DNA from: Chryseobacterium piscicola
Lineage (GTDB): Bacteria; Bacteroidota; Bacteroidia; Flavobacteriales; Weeksellaceae
Reading direction: 5' to 3'
Assembly: GCF_900156685.1 (NCBI RefSeq)
Contig: NZ_FTOJ01000012.1
Coordinates: forward strand, 29,597 to 93,596
Length of the DNA stretch: 64,000 nucleotides
Shown here: in pieces, positions 1 through 8,373 of the stretch
Layout: each line of letters begins with the position of its first letter
How positions within the stretch are numbered: the stretch's first letter is position 1
Translations under genes and position numbers: made by a program
Notes under the pieces: model-generated
Told to the model about the DNA's origin: nothing
The model's input: only the letters and a program-made list of their open reading frames with translations
Database searches by the model: none

Positions 1-1
1 C

Positions 2-457
2 TCTAGATTGGAGGCTAATTCTGCTGCAATTATCGTGGTAAGAGATAAGTTTACACAAGATAAGACAGATATAGAGATATCAAGTTCGGGACATATTTCA
101 GGAAAAATGGAAGCAAATGATATGGGGATTGATGCAGGAAGCAGTGGATCTTTTAAAGGAAATATCTGGGCAGTTAATCTGGATATTGAAGCTTCTTCAG
201 CTGGAGAAGTTACTATTTCAGGAAAAAGTAAAAATGCTGATTTAACTTCATCGTCGGGAAGCAGTATTTCGGCAAATGATGTTGTTGCAGAAAATGTAAA
301 AGCTGAAGCATCTAGTGGTGCAAATATAGAAATAGGAGTTACTTCAAAATTTGAAGGCAGTGCATCTTCTGGTGGAAGTATTAAAGGAATTAAAAAAGGA
401 AATGTGACGACTGTAAACAAAGAAGAAAGCAGTGGTGGAAGTGTAAATTTACAGTAA
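2..457 (+). CDS. GIN-domain (DUF2807-type) protein, C-terminal part
   Basis: The reading frame is open to the left edge, so the true start lies outside the window. What remains is a low-complexity, Ser/Gly-rich right-handed beta-helix pattern, with repeats such as SSSG, SSAGE, SSSGSS and SSGGS about every 20 residues. That is the signature of 'head GIN domain' auto-transporter adhesin-like proteins common in Flavobacteria, usually exported and envelope-associated. The function of the family is not established. It ends one base before the convergent KefC-like gene, so there is no room for a separate terminator. The family assignment is by pattern only. Confidence 0.75.
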   Translation, partial: SRLEANSAAIIVVRDKFTQDKTDIEISSSGHISGKMEANDMGIDAGSSGSFKGNIWAVNLDIEASSAGEVTISGKSKNADLTSSSGSSISANDVVAENVKAEASSGANIEIGVTSKFEGSASSGGSIKGIKKGNVTTVNKEESSGGSVNLQ

Positions 458-458
458 A

Positions 459-2336
459 CTATACTGCATTTTCTTCTTCTTCATCTGTTGAAGAGGTCTC
501 CCAATCTTTATTTTCAAAGTTTAAATTATCGTAAGCCAATAAATCCTCCTCCCGCTGGAGGATTTCTTTTGTAGTGAAAAGACGAATGTCTTCATCATCC
601 TTTGATTTCGCTAATTTACGTATGGACGCTTTGTCTATGGCCATAAACCTTTGCCCGAGACGACGGGCTGCGTATTTTCGCATTCCGGTTTCTTGAAGAA
701 CGTCTACGGCCATATCTACAGCAGTTCCTAAAGTTTCACGGTAAATATTGTCGATTCCGTTGTCAAGATAAGCATAAGCATCAATTCTGTTTTTTGCACG
801 AACAAATATTTTCACATCTGGATATTGTTCACGAACCAAATCCGCAACAAATCTATTATCATCTGGATCATCAAGACAGAGTACTAAAACCTCAGCATCT
901 TCAATTCCCGCAGCTCTTAGTATGGGAAGTCTTTTAGCATCACCATAGTATACTTTAAAACCATAGCTTCTCAATAGTTTCACACGGTCAGAATCTCTGT
1001 CGAGAACAGTTGCTGAGATTTTATTAGCTTTCAGAAGTCGTCCCACGGTACTTCCGAAATGCCCGAAACCTACAATGATTATTTTTTTCTGGGAAATATC
1101 AATGTCTAATATATTGAAATCTGATTTGGTCTCTGGAATTTCCTTGATGAATTTTGGAGTGATTATTTTATCATTAATAATTAAAAGAATCGGAGTGATA
1201 CACATTGTAATCGCTGTCACGGCAATCATTTGAGCATTCATTTCTGCACTGAAGAGATATAGATCGGAAGCGTAATTGATTAAAACAAAAGCAAATTCTC
1301 CGACCTGAGAAAGTGCAAAGGCATAAAAGAAACTTTGAGGAGTATCAATTTTAAAGAATTTTCCGATAGCAAAAAGAACAAAAAATTTAACGGCTAAAAC
1401 TATAAAAACGGTACTGAAAATAAAAACAGGATCAGCAGCAATAACGTTGAAATTCATAGTAGAGCCCACGCTTACGAAAAATACGGCAAGTAAAAGTCCT
1501 TTAAAAGGATCAATGTGTGCTTCCAATTCATGACGGAATTCACTGTTTGCCAACATTACGCCAGCCAAAAACGCTCCTAATGCAGGAGACAAGCCAATGG
1601 CAACCATTAATTCTGAAACTCCAATAACGAGAAATAGCGAAGTTGCAGTGAGTAATTCGTTCATTCCTGCTTTTGAAACATAACGCAAGAAGGGTACGAA
1701 AACATATCTTCCTAATAAAATTAATGCTACAACACCAAAAATTACGGTTCCCGCCTGCAGCCAATCGGGAAGTTTTTGAATTAAAATCTGAACTTCATTA
1801 TCACTGTGTTTTACTTTTGAATGAGCCAGAACAGGCAAAATGGCCAAAATCGGAATAACGGCAATATCCTGAAATAAAAGCGTAGAAAATGATGCTTCTC
1901 CGGCTAAGGTTTTCAGGTTGTTTTTTTCTTGTAAAGTCTGTAAAACGATTGCAGTTGAGGATAGTGCAAAACACATGGCTACAGCAATGGCTTTGTTCGT
2001 ATTCCAGCCAGCTAAAGTGAAGAGGATAAATAAAATTAATACAGTAAGAACCATCTGCGTTAATCCTAGTCCGACGATTTTCTTCCGCATTTCCCAAAAT
2101 TTTCGGGGTTCTAATTCTAATCCAACCAAAAAAAGCAGCATGATCACTCCGAATTCACTGGCGTGCATAATGTCGTTAACATCGTTTCCTGTAAGTTTTA
2201 AGACGTAAGGGCCAATGATGATACCCCCTAAAATATAGCCAATCACTGAGCTTAATCCCAATTTTCTTGCGAGCGGAACCATAATAATGGCAACGCCCAA
2301 AAAAATCAGGGTGTTCATGGCTAAAGTTGATTCCAT
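459..2336 (-). CDS. KefB/KefC-type monovalent cation:proton antiporter (CPA2) with TrkA-N domain
   Basis: This 625-residue inner-membrane protein has about a dozen hydrophobic segments over residues 1-390, including the CPA2 motif GLELEP near residue 72. A cytoplasmic Rossmann-type TrkA-N (RCK) domain follows at about 410-530 with the nucleotide-binding motif GFGHFG and a following acidic VLDRD strand end. The family exchanges potassium or sodium for protons and, in KefC, is gated by glutathione adducts. The start lies one base after the stop of an upstream KefF-like oxidoreductase, so the pair is an operon like kefF-kefC. The acidic C-terminal tail has no recognisable domain. Glutathione gating is inferred only by analogy. 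Confidence 0.9.
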   Translation of the reverse strand: MESTLAMNTLIFLGVAIIMVPLARKLGLSSVIGYILGGIIIGPYVLKLTGNDVNDIMHASEFGVIMLLFLVGLELEPRKFWEMRKKIVGLGLTQMVLTVLILFILFTLAGWNTNKAIAVAMCFALSSTAIVLQTLQEKNNLKTLAGEASFSTLLFQDIAVIPILAILPVLAHSKVKHSDNEVQILIQKLPDWLQAGTVIFGVVALILLGRYVFVPFLRYVSKAGMNELLTATSLFLVIGVSELMVAIGLSPALGAFLAGVMLANSEFRHELEAHIDPFKGLLLAVFFVSVGSTMNFNVIAADPVFIFSTVFIVLAVKFFVLFAIGKFFKIDTPQSFFYAFALSQVGEFAFVLINYASDLYLFSAEMNAQMIAVTAITMCITPILLIINDKIITPKFIKEIPETKSDFNILDIDISQKKIIIVGFGHFGSTVGRLLKANKISATVLDRDSDRVKLLRSYGFKVYYGDAKRLPILRAAGIEDAEVLVLCLDDPDDNRFVADLVREQYPDVKIFVRAKNRIDAYAYLDNGIDNIYRETLGTAVDMAVDVLQETGMRKYAARRLGQRFMAIDKASIRKLAKSKDDEDIRLFTTKEILQREEDLLAYDNLNFENKDWETSSTDEEEENAV

Positions 2337-2337
2337 A

Positions 2338-2859
2338 TTATTGATTTAGGATTTCTACAAATTTCTTTTTTTGAAGAATAATTTCTTTTTTTGACAGTTT
2401 ATTAGCTTCGTAAACAATTGTGATGTCTTTGATATTTGCTCCGAAAACATTCAGAGAAACAATCAATCCGCTAATGATTTCTTCGATGGTGTATTTATAA
2501 GAGCCGTCTTTGGTGAAAGATCGTTCTTTTCCTCCGGTTGTTACAACGATGTAAACTTCTTTGTTTTTGAGGGGGTTATTTTCGCCTTCTTTTACCCAAT
2601 TTCGGTCGAAAACTTCATCAATCCACAATTTTAGTAAAGGCGGAATTCCAAACCAGATAATCGGAAACTGAAATATAAAACGGTCATATTGCTGCAATCT
2701 TTTCCTTTCTCTGAAAGCGGCAATATGAAAATCAGGATATTCTTCGTACAAATCACGAAGTGTAAAATGCTGATGACGAACGTAGAAATTAATCAGTTCT
2801 ACATTAGAGGTAGAATGTTCCAGATAAGGATGGGCAAAAACCACCAGTGTTTTCTTCAT
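2338..2859 (-). CDS. KefF-like NAD(P)H oxidoreductase (flavodoxin fold)
   Basis: This 173-residue protein of the NAD(P)H dehydrogenase (quinone)/flavodoxin_2 family is the usual length for KefF/KefG. It starts with the FMN-binding strand and turn KKTLVVFAHPYLEHST and carries FQFPIIWFGIPPLLKLWIDEVF and VVTTGGKE, both typical of the family. It is immediately followed by the antiporter gene at 459-2336, with a one-base gap. KefF is a soluble regulatory subunit that activates KefC and also reduces quinones, and the gene order supports that role here. No clear promoter motif is seen, only a near match to TAnnTTTG upstream. Confidence 0.88.
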   Translation of the reverse strand: MKKTLVVFAHPYLEHSTSNVELINFYVRHQHFTLRDLYEEYPDFHIAAFRERKRLQQYDRFIFQFPIIWFGIPPLLKLWIDEVFDRNWVKEGENNPLKNKEVYIVVTTGGKERSFTKDGSYKYTIEEIISGLIVSLNVFGANIKDITIVYEANKLSKKEIILQKKKFVEILNQ

Positions 2860-2999
2860 AAACCCGTTTTCAGTAAATATAATGAAAATTTGCTGAAATA
2901 TTTTTGGCTGTGGGAGGTTTTAATGAAATTTTAATGGAAGAGTTTTTTTAAAACACTATTTTTTTTGTGGTAAATACAACCATATTGCCTCTCTAATCT

Positions 3000-3428
3000 T
3001 TATTTGGGAATACCTAGTTGTAATTTTTCTTTTTTCATGGTGAGAGCTTCGCTCATGGGATTTAAATCAAAAAATAAATTACCCATTTTGCTATCATAAA
3101 CTTCTCCATCAATAACAAATAATTCAAGATAAGAAATATTAAACTTTTCCTTCAGAATTGCCAACATTTAAGCACCATTAATAATCTGTGATGAGTAATT
3201 TGAATTTACCTGAATTGTTTTGATCTTCTTGTCTTGAGTTACAGAAGTAATATTGTATAAATCAATCAAAAATTCTTGAAATCACTAGCTTGCTTATTAA
3301 ATATTACTTTATAACCAGCTTCCTCAAGTTTAGTAATTTTTTTAGGGTTAAAACTAGTTTTTTGTGTCTGACAGGAAACTATTGAAAATAGAGAAATGAT
3401 AAGTAATGATTTTAAGAATATTTTAAAA
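3000..3428 (-). pseudogene. Broken small lipoprotein gene downstream of the TPM operon
   Basis: Downstream of the TPM gene stop the minus strand encodes a lipoprotein-type signal (FLKSLLIISLFSIVSCQ, a lipobox ending in Cys) and then about 35 mature residues ending ASDFKNF and a stop at 3266. Adding one T to the run of five T's just before that stop lets the frame continue (LIDLYNITSVTQDKKIK, then VNSNYSSQIINGA). It then meets another stop, and resumes through IDGEVYDSKMGNLFFDLNP to a stop at 3000-3002. No start codon precedes the signal sequence in frame. One frameshift, one internal stop and a missing start indicate a decayed gene. The original function is not recognised. Confidence 0.6.
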
Positions 3429-4229
3429 TTACCACCCTCCCGAAGCACCACCGCCTCCGAAACTTCCGCCACCGCCGAAGCCTCCAAAACCGCCACCGCC
3501 TGAACTTCCACCACCGAAACCACCGCCGCCAAAACTGCCAGGGAAAGGGAATGGGAAAAAGCCTCCGGGATAGTTTCTTCTGCCCCGTCTTGTGATAATA
3601 ACATCGTCGTCATCGTCATTCCCGCCACCACCACGGTTTTTGAAAATAATGATGAGAATTACGATAATTATAAATGCAATTAGAATTAGTTTTCCAAAAT
3701 CAACGTCTTTTTCTTTCTTTTCAATGGGTTTAAATTTACCCTGAACTGCTTCCATAATGGCTGCCGTTCCGCGGTTGATGCCTTCGTACCAATTTCCTTC
3801 ACGGAAATGTGGCGTTACGATGTAATCAATAATTTGTTTTGAAACGGATGCTGGAAGATACTGTTCCACAGATCTTCCCTGCTGAATAGCCAATTTTCTA
3901 TCTTCAGTAGCAATAAGAAATACAACGCCGTTATCGACTCCTTTTTGCCCGATTCCCCATTTTTCTCCAATCATCGTAGCGACAAAATTAATGTCTTCGC
4001 CTTTTGTTGAAGGAATAATGATCACTTCAATTTCTGTAGAGGTAGAGTCAGAAAATGCAATCAGTTTTTTGTTTAACTCGTCAGTTTCTTTTTTAGACAA
4101 AAGATTTACTTCATCATAAACGGGATAAAGTAGTTTTGGCTTTTCCGGAATACTGTATTGTGCCGATACGAAAACGTAAAAGCATAGTAAGATGAATGAA
4201 AATACTGATTTATGAAAATGTAATTTCAT
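3429..4229 (-). CDS. TPM-domain membrane protein (YgcG-like)
   Basis: This 266-residue protein has a signal peptide at residues 1-23 (FILLCFYVFVSA), a TPM domain at about 30-160 and one transmembrane helix near 172-194 (LILIAFIIIVILIIIF). A highly Gly/Phe-rich tail ends in GGASGGW. TPM proteins occur beside LemA across bacteria and are thought to act at the envelope, and plant relatives repair photosystem II, but their bacterial role is unclear. The start overlaps the end of the upstream TPM gene by 20 bases, and lemA lies further upstream, giving a lemA-TPM-TPM operon. The Gly-rich tail probably reflects low-complexity anchoring rather than catalysis. Confidence 0.88.
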   Translation of the reverse strand: MKLHFHKSVFSFILLCFYVFVSAQYSIPEKPKLLYPVYDEVNLLSKKETDELNKKLIAFSDSTSTEIEVIIIPSTKGEDINFVATMIGEKWGIGQKGVDNGVVFLIATEDRKLAIQQGRSVEQYLPASVSKQIIDYIVTPHFREGNWYEGINRGTAAIMEAVQGKFKPIEKKEKDVDFGKLILIAFIIIVILIIIFKNRGGGGNDDDDDVIITRRGRRNYPGGFFPFPFPGSFGGGGFGGGSSGGGGFGGFGGGGSFGGGGASGGW

Positions 4230-4638
4230 TGGAAATTTCGTTGGTATTTTCTCCCGTTACCGGAAAATGTTTTTTGAGTTCTAAGCCTGTTTTTAAAATA
4301 GCATCACGAAGGGCTTCGAAAAATTTACCATTAGCAAATTTTATTGTAATCTCATCATGCAAAGCATCCCAATAGGATTGATTTACTCTTTCATGAATGC
4401 CCTTATCACCAATGATGGTTAAATATTTTTGTTCAAAATTAACATGAAAAAGAACCGCATTGAGTTCTGCGGTCTTATTCATGCAAAGTTCTTTGAAAAC
4501 ATCGTAGGCTCTTTCAGCATTGTTGGTTTCTGTATTTGAGTCGATATGCACCCTGATCTCTCCCGTAGAATGATCTTCTGCGGATTGTATGGCATCTACA
4601 AGTAATGCAATGTGTTGATCTGTAAGGAAGTTGCTCAC
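4210..4638 (-). CDS. Short TPM-domain protein
   Basis: This 142-residue cytoplasmic-looking TPM-domain protein has no signal peptide or membrane segment. It carries the family pattern AIQSAEDHSTGEIRVHID near the start and LTIIGDKGIHERV in the middle. It is the second gene of lemA-TPM-TPM, ten bases after lemA, and overlaps the next TPM gene by 20 bases, which suggests translational coupling. Paired short and long TPM genes behind lemA are common in Bacteroidota. The molecular role is not established. Confidence 0.87.
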   Translation of the reverse strand: MSNFLTDQHIALLVDAIQSAEDHSTGEIRVHIDSNTETNNAERAYDVFKELCMNKTAELNAVLFHVNFEQKYLTIIGDKGIHERVNQSYWDALHDEITIKFANGKFFEALRDAILKTGLELKKHFPVTGENTNEISNEITFS

Positions 4639-4648
4639 GCTTTTTTAA

Positions 4649-5257
4649 TTATTCTGAAAATACATCCGGTGCTTTTTCTGCTCCTGCAGCTGCTTTGAAA
4701 GATGGTTTTTCTTTGAAGTTGGTAAAGTTGGCAATAATATTTCCGGGGAATTGCTTGATTGATGTGTTGTAATCTCTCACAGCATCGTTGTAGTAAACGG
4801 TTTCTGATCTTATGCTGTTTTCTATAGCAATATATTCGCTTTGGAAATTAATATATTGTTGGTCTGCTTTCAAATTAGGATAAGATTCTACAACCGCCAT
4901 TAATCTACTTAAAGCACCAGATAATTCTCCTTGTGCAGCCTGGAATTTTGCCAAATCCTGCTCTGTCATATTAGTAGGGTCAATGTTTATAGACGTTGCT
5001 TTAGATCTAGCTTCAATTACTTTCGTTAAAGTTTCTTGTTCAAATTTAGAATAAGCTTTTACAGTTCTTTCAAGATTTGGGATTAAATTAGCTCTTTTTT
5101 GATAAACGGTTTCTACGTTAGACCATTTGTTGTCTACAATTGCTTCTTTGGCAACAAAATTATTGTACCCGTTTTTTCCCCAAAAGAAAATAATTGCAAC
5201 AATTACCAAAAGTGCAATTCCGATAGTTCCTGCGCTAAGGCAGCCTTTGTTTTTCAT
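4649..5257 (-). CDS. lemA: LemA family protein
   Basis: This protein of about 202 residues has one N-terminal transmembrane helix (GIALLVIVAIIFFW) and the LemA core: NKWSNVETVYQKRANLIPNL, followed by helices ending IKQFPGNIIANF. I place the start at the ATG at 5257, giving MKNKGCLS. The longer frame begins with a TTG inside a TAnnTTTG promoter element (5291-5298) and therefore cannot be translated from that promoter. LemA proteins are membrane-anchored four-helix proteins of unclear function, usually co-transcribed with TPM genes, as here. Confidence 0.9.
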   Translation of the reverse strand: MKNKGCLSAGTIGIALLVIVAIIFFWGKNGYNNFVAKEAIVDNKWSNVETVYQKRANLIPNLERTVKAYSKFEQETLTKVIEARSKATSINIDPTNMTEQDLAKFQAAQGELSGALSRLMAVVESYPNLKADQQYINFQSEYIAIENSIRSETVYYNDAVRDYNTSIKQFPGNIIANFTNFKEKPSFKAAAGAEKAPDVFSE

Positions 5258-5290
5258 AGTCTGTATGTTTTTTTTAATTTTTGCGTTTTC

Positions 5291-5298
5291 CAAATATA
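5291..5298 (-). promoter_or_regulatory. -7 promoter element for the lemA operon
   Basis: TATATTTG on the minus strand matches the Bacteroidota consensus TAnnTTTG. It lies 34 bases upstream of the chosen ATG. It excludes the upstream TTG as start. No good TTTG -33 box is seen. Confidence 0.55.
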
Positions 5299-5310
5299 CA
5301 AATTATGTGC

Positions 5311-5318
5311 TATTTTTG
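5311..5318 (+). promoter_or_regulatory. -7 promoter element for folA
   Basis: TATTTTTG matches TAnnTTTG and lies 16 bases before the folA ATG. It is divergent from the lemA element thirteen bases away, so the two promoters share a very compact region. Confidence 0.55.
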
Positions 5319-5333
5319 TAAAAAATATTAAAA

Positions 5334-5825
5334 ATGACAACAATTGTGGTGGCGATGGGCGAGAAAAACGAAATTGGAGTAGATAATAAGCTCCTTTGGC
5401 ATCTTCCGAAAGATTTAAAACATTTTAAAGAACTCACATCCGGATATCCGATTATTATGGGCAGAAAAACCTACGAGAGTATCGGGAAAGCACTTCCAAA
5501 CCGCACTAATATTGTTGTTTCGAGAAAGAAAAATTGGTTTCAGGAAGGTATTTTAATTGTAGGAAGTATAAAAGAAGCCGTGAAATTTGCTAAAAAAATC
5601 GATGATAACATATTCATTATCGGTGGAGGAAATATTTATGAGCAAACCATAGAAATTGCAGACAGATTAGAGGTTACTTTAGTAAAAGCGCAGTTGGATG
5701 CAGATACTTTTTTCCCTAAAATCGATACTAAAATATGGAAGTTAACAGAAGATGTTTTTCATGAGAAAGATGAGAAGAATAATTACGACTTCAGTTTTCA
5801 AACCTATGAAAGAATTGAAAACTGA
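5334..5825 (+). CDS. folA: Dihydrofolate reductase
   Basis: This 163-residue type I DHFR reduces dihydrofolate to tetrahydrofolate with NADPH. The folate-binding motif LLWHLPKDLKHFK (catalytic acidic residue about D26), the NADPH motif IMGRKTYESIG and IIGGGNIY are all present, and the length is typical (about 160). It is transcribed divergently from lemA from a TAnnTTTG promoter and appears monocistronic, with a long gap after it. Confidence 0.97.
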   Translation: MTTIVVAMGEKNEIGVDNKLLWHLPKDLKHFKELTSGYPIIMGRKTYESIGKALPNRTNIVVSRKKNWFQEGILIVGSIKEAVKFAKKIDDNIFIIGGGNIYEQTIEIADRLEVTLVKAQLDADTFFPKIDTKIWKLTEDVFHEKDEKNNYDFSFQTYERIEN

Positions 5826-6050
5826 ATATAAAAAATTCTGATTGTCTGCAATCTGTCATCATTGAAAACCCTTTGTATTCTTTGCTAAGTTTTCGCTTTC
5901 ACCGGTAAATTTTTAAAATCTTATTGCAATCGGTGGGTTTTTTGCCAGCGTTAAAAACGGATAGTAGTTTTTTTTTAAAAAAACTTTGTCAATCTTTGTT
6001 TAAAATTGGCAATATGATTAATAACGGACAATTAAATAAAAAAATGATAT
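5826..6050. other. Gene-free stretch after folA
   Basis: No convincing coding frame or RNA is seen in these 225 bases. They are followed by the nested repeat at 6051-6210 and then the promoter of the next gene. Confidence 0.5.
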
Positions 6051-6210
6051 TCTTAGAGTCCGTTTAAATTTCATCAAAATTAATTTCCCCAACCCTAAAG
6101 GGAGTTAATTTTGATGAAATTTTCAAGGCATTTTTCCACCCTTTAGGGTTGGGGAAAAGAAAAATGCCTGGAAAATTTGTTTTTTAATCATTTTTAAACA
6201 GACTCTTAGA
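6051..6210. repeat. Nested inverted-repeat element with complementary hairpin loops
   Basis: Terminal inverted repeats at 6051-6068 and 6193-6210 match at 16 of 18 positions. Inside them, arms 6066-6083 and 6105-6122 are perfect 18-base inverted repeats. Arms 6117-6136 and 6159-6178 are inverted repeats with one mismatch in 20. The loop of the first hairpin (6084-6102) is perfectly complementary over 19 bases to the loop of the second (6139-6157). Both loops contain the core CCCTAAAGGG or its complement. The right hairpin is followed by TTTTTT at 6180-6185 and could also terminate folA transcription. A shortened, diverged copy lies at 33131-33213. No protein is encoded, so a MITE-like or REP-like non-autonomous element is the best guess. 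Confidence 0.85.
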
Positions 6211-6311
6211 TTCTAAAATTAATTTTTAAGTTCAATGAAATTAAAATCATTACCAATCTTATTTCAGCCAATTCATGGCTTTAAATTTTAAATTTTAAAT
6301 CTTGAATTTAC

Positions 6312-6319
6312 TATCTTTG
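6312..6319 (+). promoter_or_regulatory. -7 promoter element for the gene at 6338
   Basis: TATCTTTG matches TAnnTTTG and lies 18 bases before the ATG at 6338. Confidence 0.55.
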
Positions 6320-6337
6320 CATTTCTAAAATTTAAAC

Positions 6338-6901
6338 ATGAACAAATACATAAAATTTGTTATCTCTGCGCTGATGATTGCAGCAGCAGTTTATTTGATG
6401 ATGAACAGAAATATCGGTTGGGGAATCGTTTTGGTAATTCTTTCCGCAGTTCCTATTTTCCTGTATTTTAAAAACGAATATATTTTATTGGCTTTCTGGC
6501 AATTAAGAAAGCAAAATATGGAGAAAGCAGGTCTTTGGCTAAGAAAAATAACGAACTATACTTCGCAATTGGATAAAAACCAATATGGGTATTTTCATTA
6601 TTTACAAGGTTTAACTTTAGCCCAAGACAACCCAACGAAAATAGAACCCTATATGAAAAAAGCGTTGGATTATGGTTTGAATATGAAGCACGACAGAGCA
6701 ATGGCAACCCTTAATCTTGCTGCAGCTGCACTTTCTAAAGGAAGAAAGCAGGAAGGGCAGAAACTTTTGGAAGAAGCAAAAAGACTTGATACCGCAGGAA
6801 TGATGACGGAGCACATTAAAACGATGAAGGCTCAGCTGAAAATGCCAACGATGCAAAAACACGTTCACAATCCTCACATGAGACAGAGAGGGAAGTTTTA
6901 A
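6338..6901 (+). CDS. Small membrane protein with TPR-like helical C-terminus, function unknown
   Basis: This 187-residue protein has two N-terminal transmembrane helices (about residues 5-46, VISALMIAAAVYLMM and IVLVILSAVPIFLYF). A soluble helical region follows, with a tetratricopeptide-like rhythm at about 75-150 (YFHYLQGLTLAQ, AMATLNLAAAALSKGRKQEG, LLEEAKRLD). The tail is basic and His-rich (HVHNPHMRQRGKF). I do not recognise a named family with certainty. It has its own TAnnTTTG promoter and is convergent with the TRIC-like gene, separated by a terminator. Confidence 0.8.
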   Translation: MNKYIKFVISALMIAAAVYLMMNRNIGWGIVLVILSAVPIFLYFKNEYILLAFWQLRKQNMEKAGLWLRKITNYTSQLDKNQYGYFHYLQGLTLAQDNPTKIEPYMKKALDYGLNMKHDRAMATLNLAAAALSKGRKQEGQKLLEEAKRLDTAGMMTEHIKTMKAQLKMPTMQKHVHNPHMRQRGKF

Positions 6902-6915
6902 AATAAAAGCTAAAT

Positions 6916-6948
6916 AAAATGCACTTGAGAAATCAGGTGCATTTTTTT
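6916..6948 (+). terminator. Rho-independent terminator between convergent genes
   Basis: A 13-pair stem built from AAAATGCACTTGA and TCAGGTGCATTTT closes a GAAA loop and runs into seven T's. It serves the gene at 6338-6901 and, less ideally, the convergent gene at 6947-7579. Confidence 0.8.
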
Positions 6949-7579
6949 ACATTTCTGAATTATTTTCGTAGCCGTAGAATTTAGGCATTTGCCACTGGTA
7001 CTTTACAGCCAATGTTCTAATGGCAACAATTAATAGAATAGTGAAAATTTGGATAATTGTATAAGACAGATTGGTGAAAGTGGTGAGTAGCAGAAATATT
7101 GCCCCACCAATAATACAAGCACTTGCGTAAATTTCTTTTCTAAAAATTAAAGGGATTCTGTTCAGTAATATATCCCGAATAATTCCTCCGAAACATCCTG
7201 TAATTGTTCCCAATCCGATGCAAATCAAAGGATGGATATCTGCATTTAAACCCTTTTGAACACCGATAATTGTAAACAGTCCCAACCCGAAACTGTCAAA
7301 GATAAATAGGGTAACTTTAAAGTTTTTCTCGATAGATTTAAAAACCATAGAAAAAATACTTGTCGCCAAAATTAATCCACACATTAAAAGATCGTGCATC
7401 CAAAAAACAGGAATGTCTAACAATAAATCCCGTATTGTTCCGCCTCCAACAGAGGTTACAAAGGCAATAATCAAAACTCCAAACGGATCAAGCCGTTTTT
7501 GCATCGCAGCAAAACTTCCCGACATTGAAAAAGAGATTGTCCCAAGGATTTCTATTAGAAAATTGAATTGCTCGTGCAT
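6947..7579 (-). CDS. TRIC-type cation channel family protein (UPF0126)
   Basis: This 210-residue integral membrane protein has seven hydrophobic segments and the two family repeats with glycine-rich RD motifs, SVGGGTIRDLLL near residue 45 and GCFGGIIRDILLN near 130. The family (UPF0126, YicG-like, related to trimeric intracellular cation channels) is thought to conduct monovalent cations, but the physiological role is not settled. It follows coaD and ddl on the same strand with a 78-base gap, so loose co-transcription is possible. Confidence 0.9.
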   Translation of the reverse strand: MHEQFNFLIEILGTISFSMSGSFAAMQKRLDPFGVLIIAFVTSVGGGTIRDLLLDIPVFWMHDLLMCGLILATSIFSMVFKSIEKNFKVTLFIFDSFGLGLFTIIGVQKGLNADIHPLICIGLGTITGCFGGIIRDILLNRIPLIFRKEIYASACIIGGAIFLLLTTFTNLSYTIIQIFTILLIVAIRTLAVKYQWQMPKFYGYENNSEM

Positions 7580-7657
7580 TGATTGTAAATGATGATTTGT
7601 AATGTGGTATTGATAAGAAATTCAGGAATGAACAAATTATCAACAATCATTTATCGG

Positions 7658-8122
7658 TTATTTTTCAACTCTTACCGCTTCGGGAACCAAGAGTTCGTAC
7701 TCGCCTCGATGGTTGATGATTTCTCTTACAATGCTGCTGCTGATGAAAGATTTTCCAGATGAGGTTAACAGAAAAACGGTTTCAAGTTTTTTATGGGCCA
7801 AAGTTCTATTGGTATGAGCAATAGCTTTTTCAAATTCAAAATCGGCAGGATTTCTAAGGCCTCTTAGGATGAACTGGGCATTTTTTGCGAAGCAATAATC
7901 AACAGTTAAGCCTTCAAAATAATCTACTTCTACGTTGGGAAATTCGGCAACAGAATTTTGTATGAATTCCATTCTTTTATCAATAGGAAACATATATTTC
8001 TTCTGAGAATTTTGACCAATAGCAATGATTACTTTGTCGAAAAGTGCGGCAGCTCTTTCTATAATGTCGTAATGTCCTAGCGTAATAGGATCAAAAGACC
8101 CTGGGAAAACAGCAATTTTCAT
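7658..8122 (-). CDS. coaD: Pantetheine-phosphate adenylyltransferase
   Basis: This 154-residue nucleotidyltransferase transfers AMP from ATP to 4'-phosphopantetheine in coenzyme A synthesis. Residues 1-20 hold AVFPGSFDPITLGHYDII with the HxGH-type T-x-G-H motif, LRGLRNPADFEFE lies in the middle and the ISSSIVREI motif is near the C-terminus. The length is normal. It is encoded between ddl and the TRIC-like gene, all on the minus strand. Confidence 0.97.
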   Translation of the reverse strand: MKIAVFPGSFDPITLGHYDIIERAAALFDKVIIAIGQNSQKKYMFPIDKRMEFIQNSVAEFPNVEVDYFEGLTVDYCFAKNAQFILRGLRNPADFEFEKAIAHTNRTLAHKKLETVFLLTSSGKSFISSSIVREIINHRGEYELLVPEAVRVEK

Positions 8123-8373
8123 GCGTGAAAGGTTTTGGGTTTGGGTTTTGGGTTTAAGAGCAGCTCAAAAACCCTAACTAATTATTTTTAAAATGATAAT
8201 TTATATACCTGTCCGTTTTTCAGACGGATTCTATTTTTCAGCATAAATCCTCGAATATTTAGATTTAAAATCGTTTAAAATTTTCATTAAAGCACTATTT
8301 AAAAATCAAATTCGGGCATTCATAGCTGATTATTTTTATTTTACAAGTAGTAAAAGCAATATGAGAAGCCTTC

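Noticed and set aside
3266..3634. 122-codon minus-strand frame overlapping the TPM gene
   Set aside because: The first two thirds is an out-of-frame shadow of the Gly-rich TPM tail. Only its end corresponds to the decayed lipoprotein gene.
8213..8237. Hairpin TCCGT...ACGGA followed by TTCTATTTTT in the ddl-coaD gap
   Set aside because: The five-pair stem with the T-tract on the plus strand, where no gene ends, is too weak to call a terminator.
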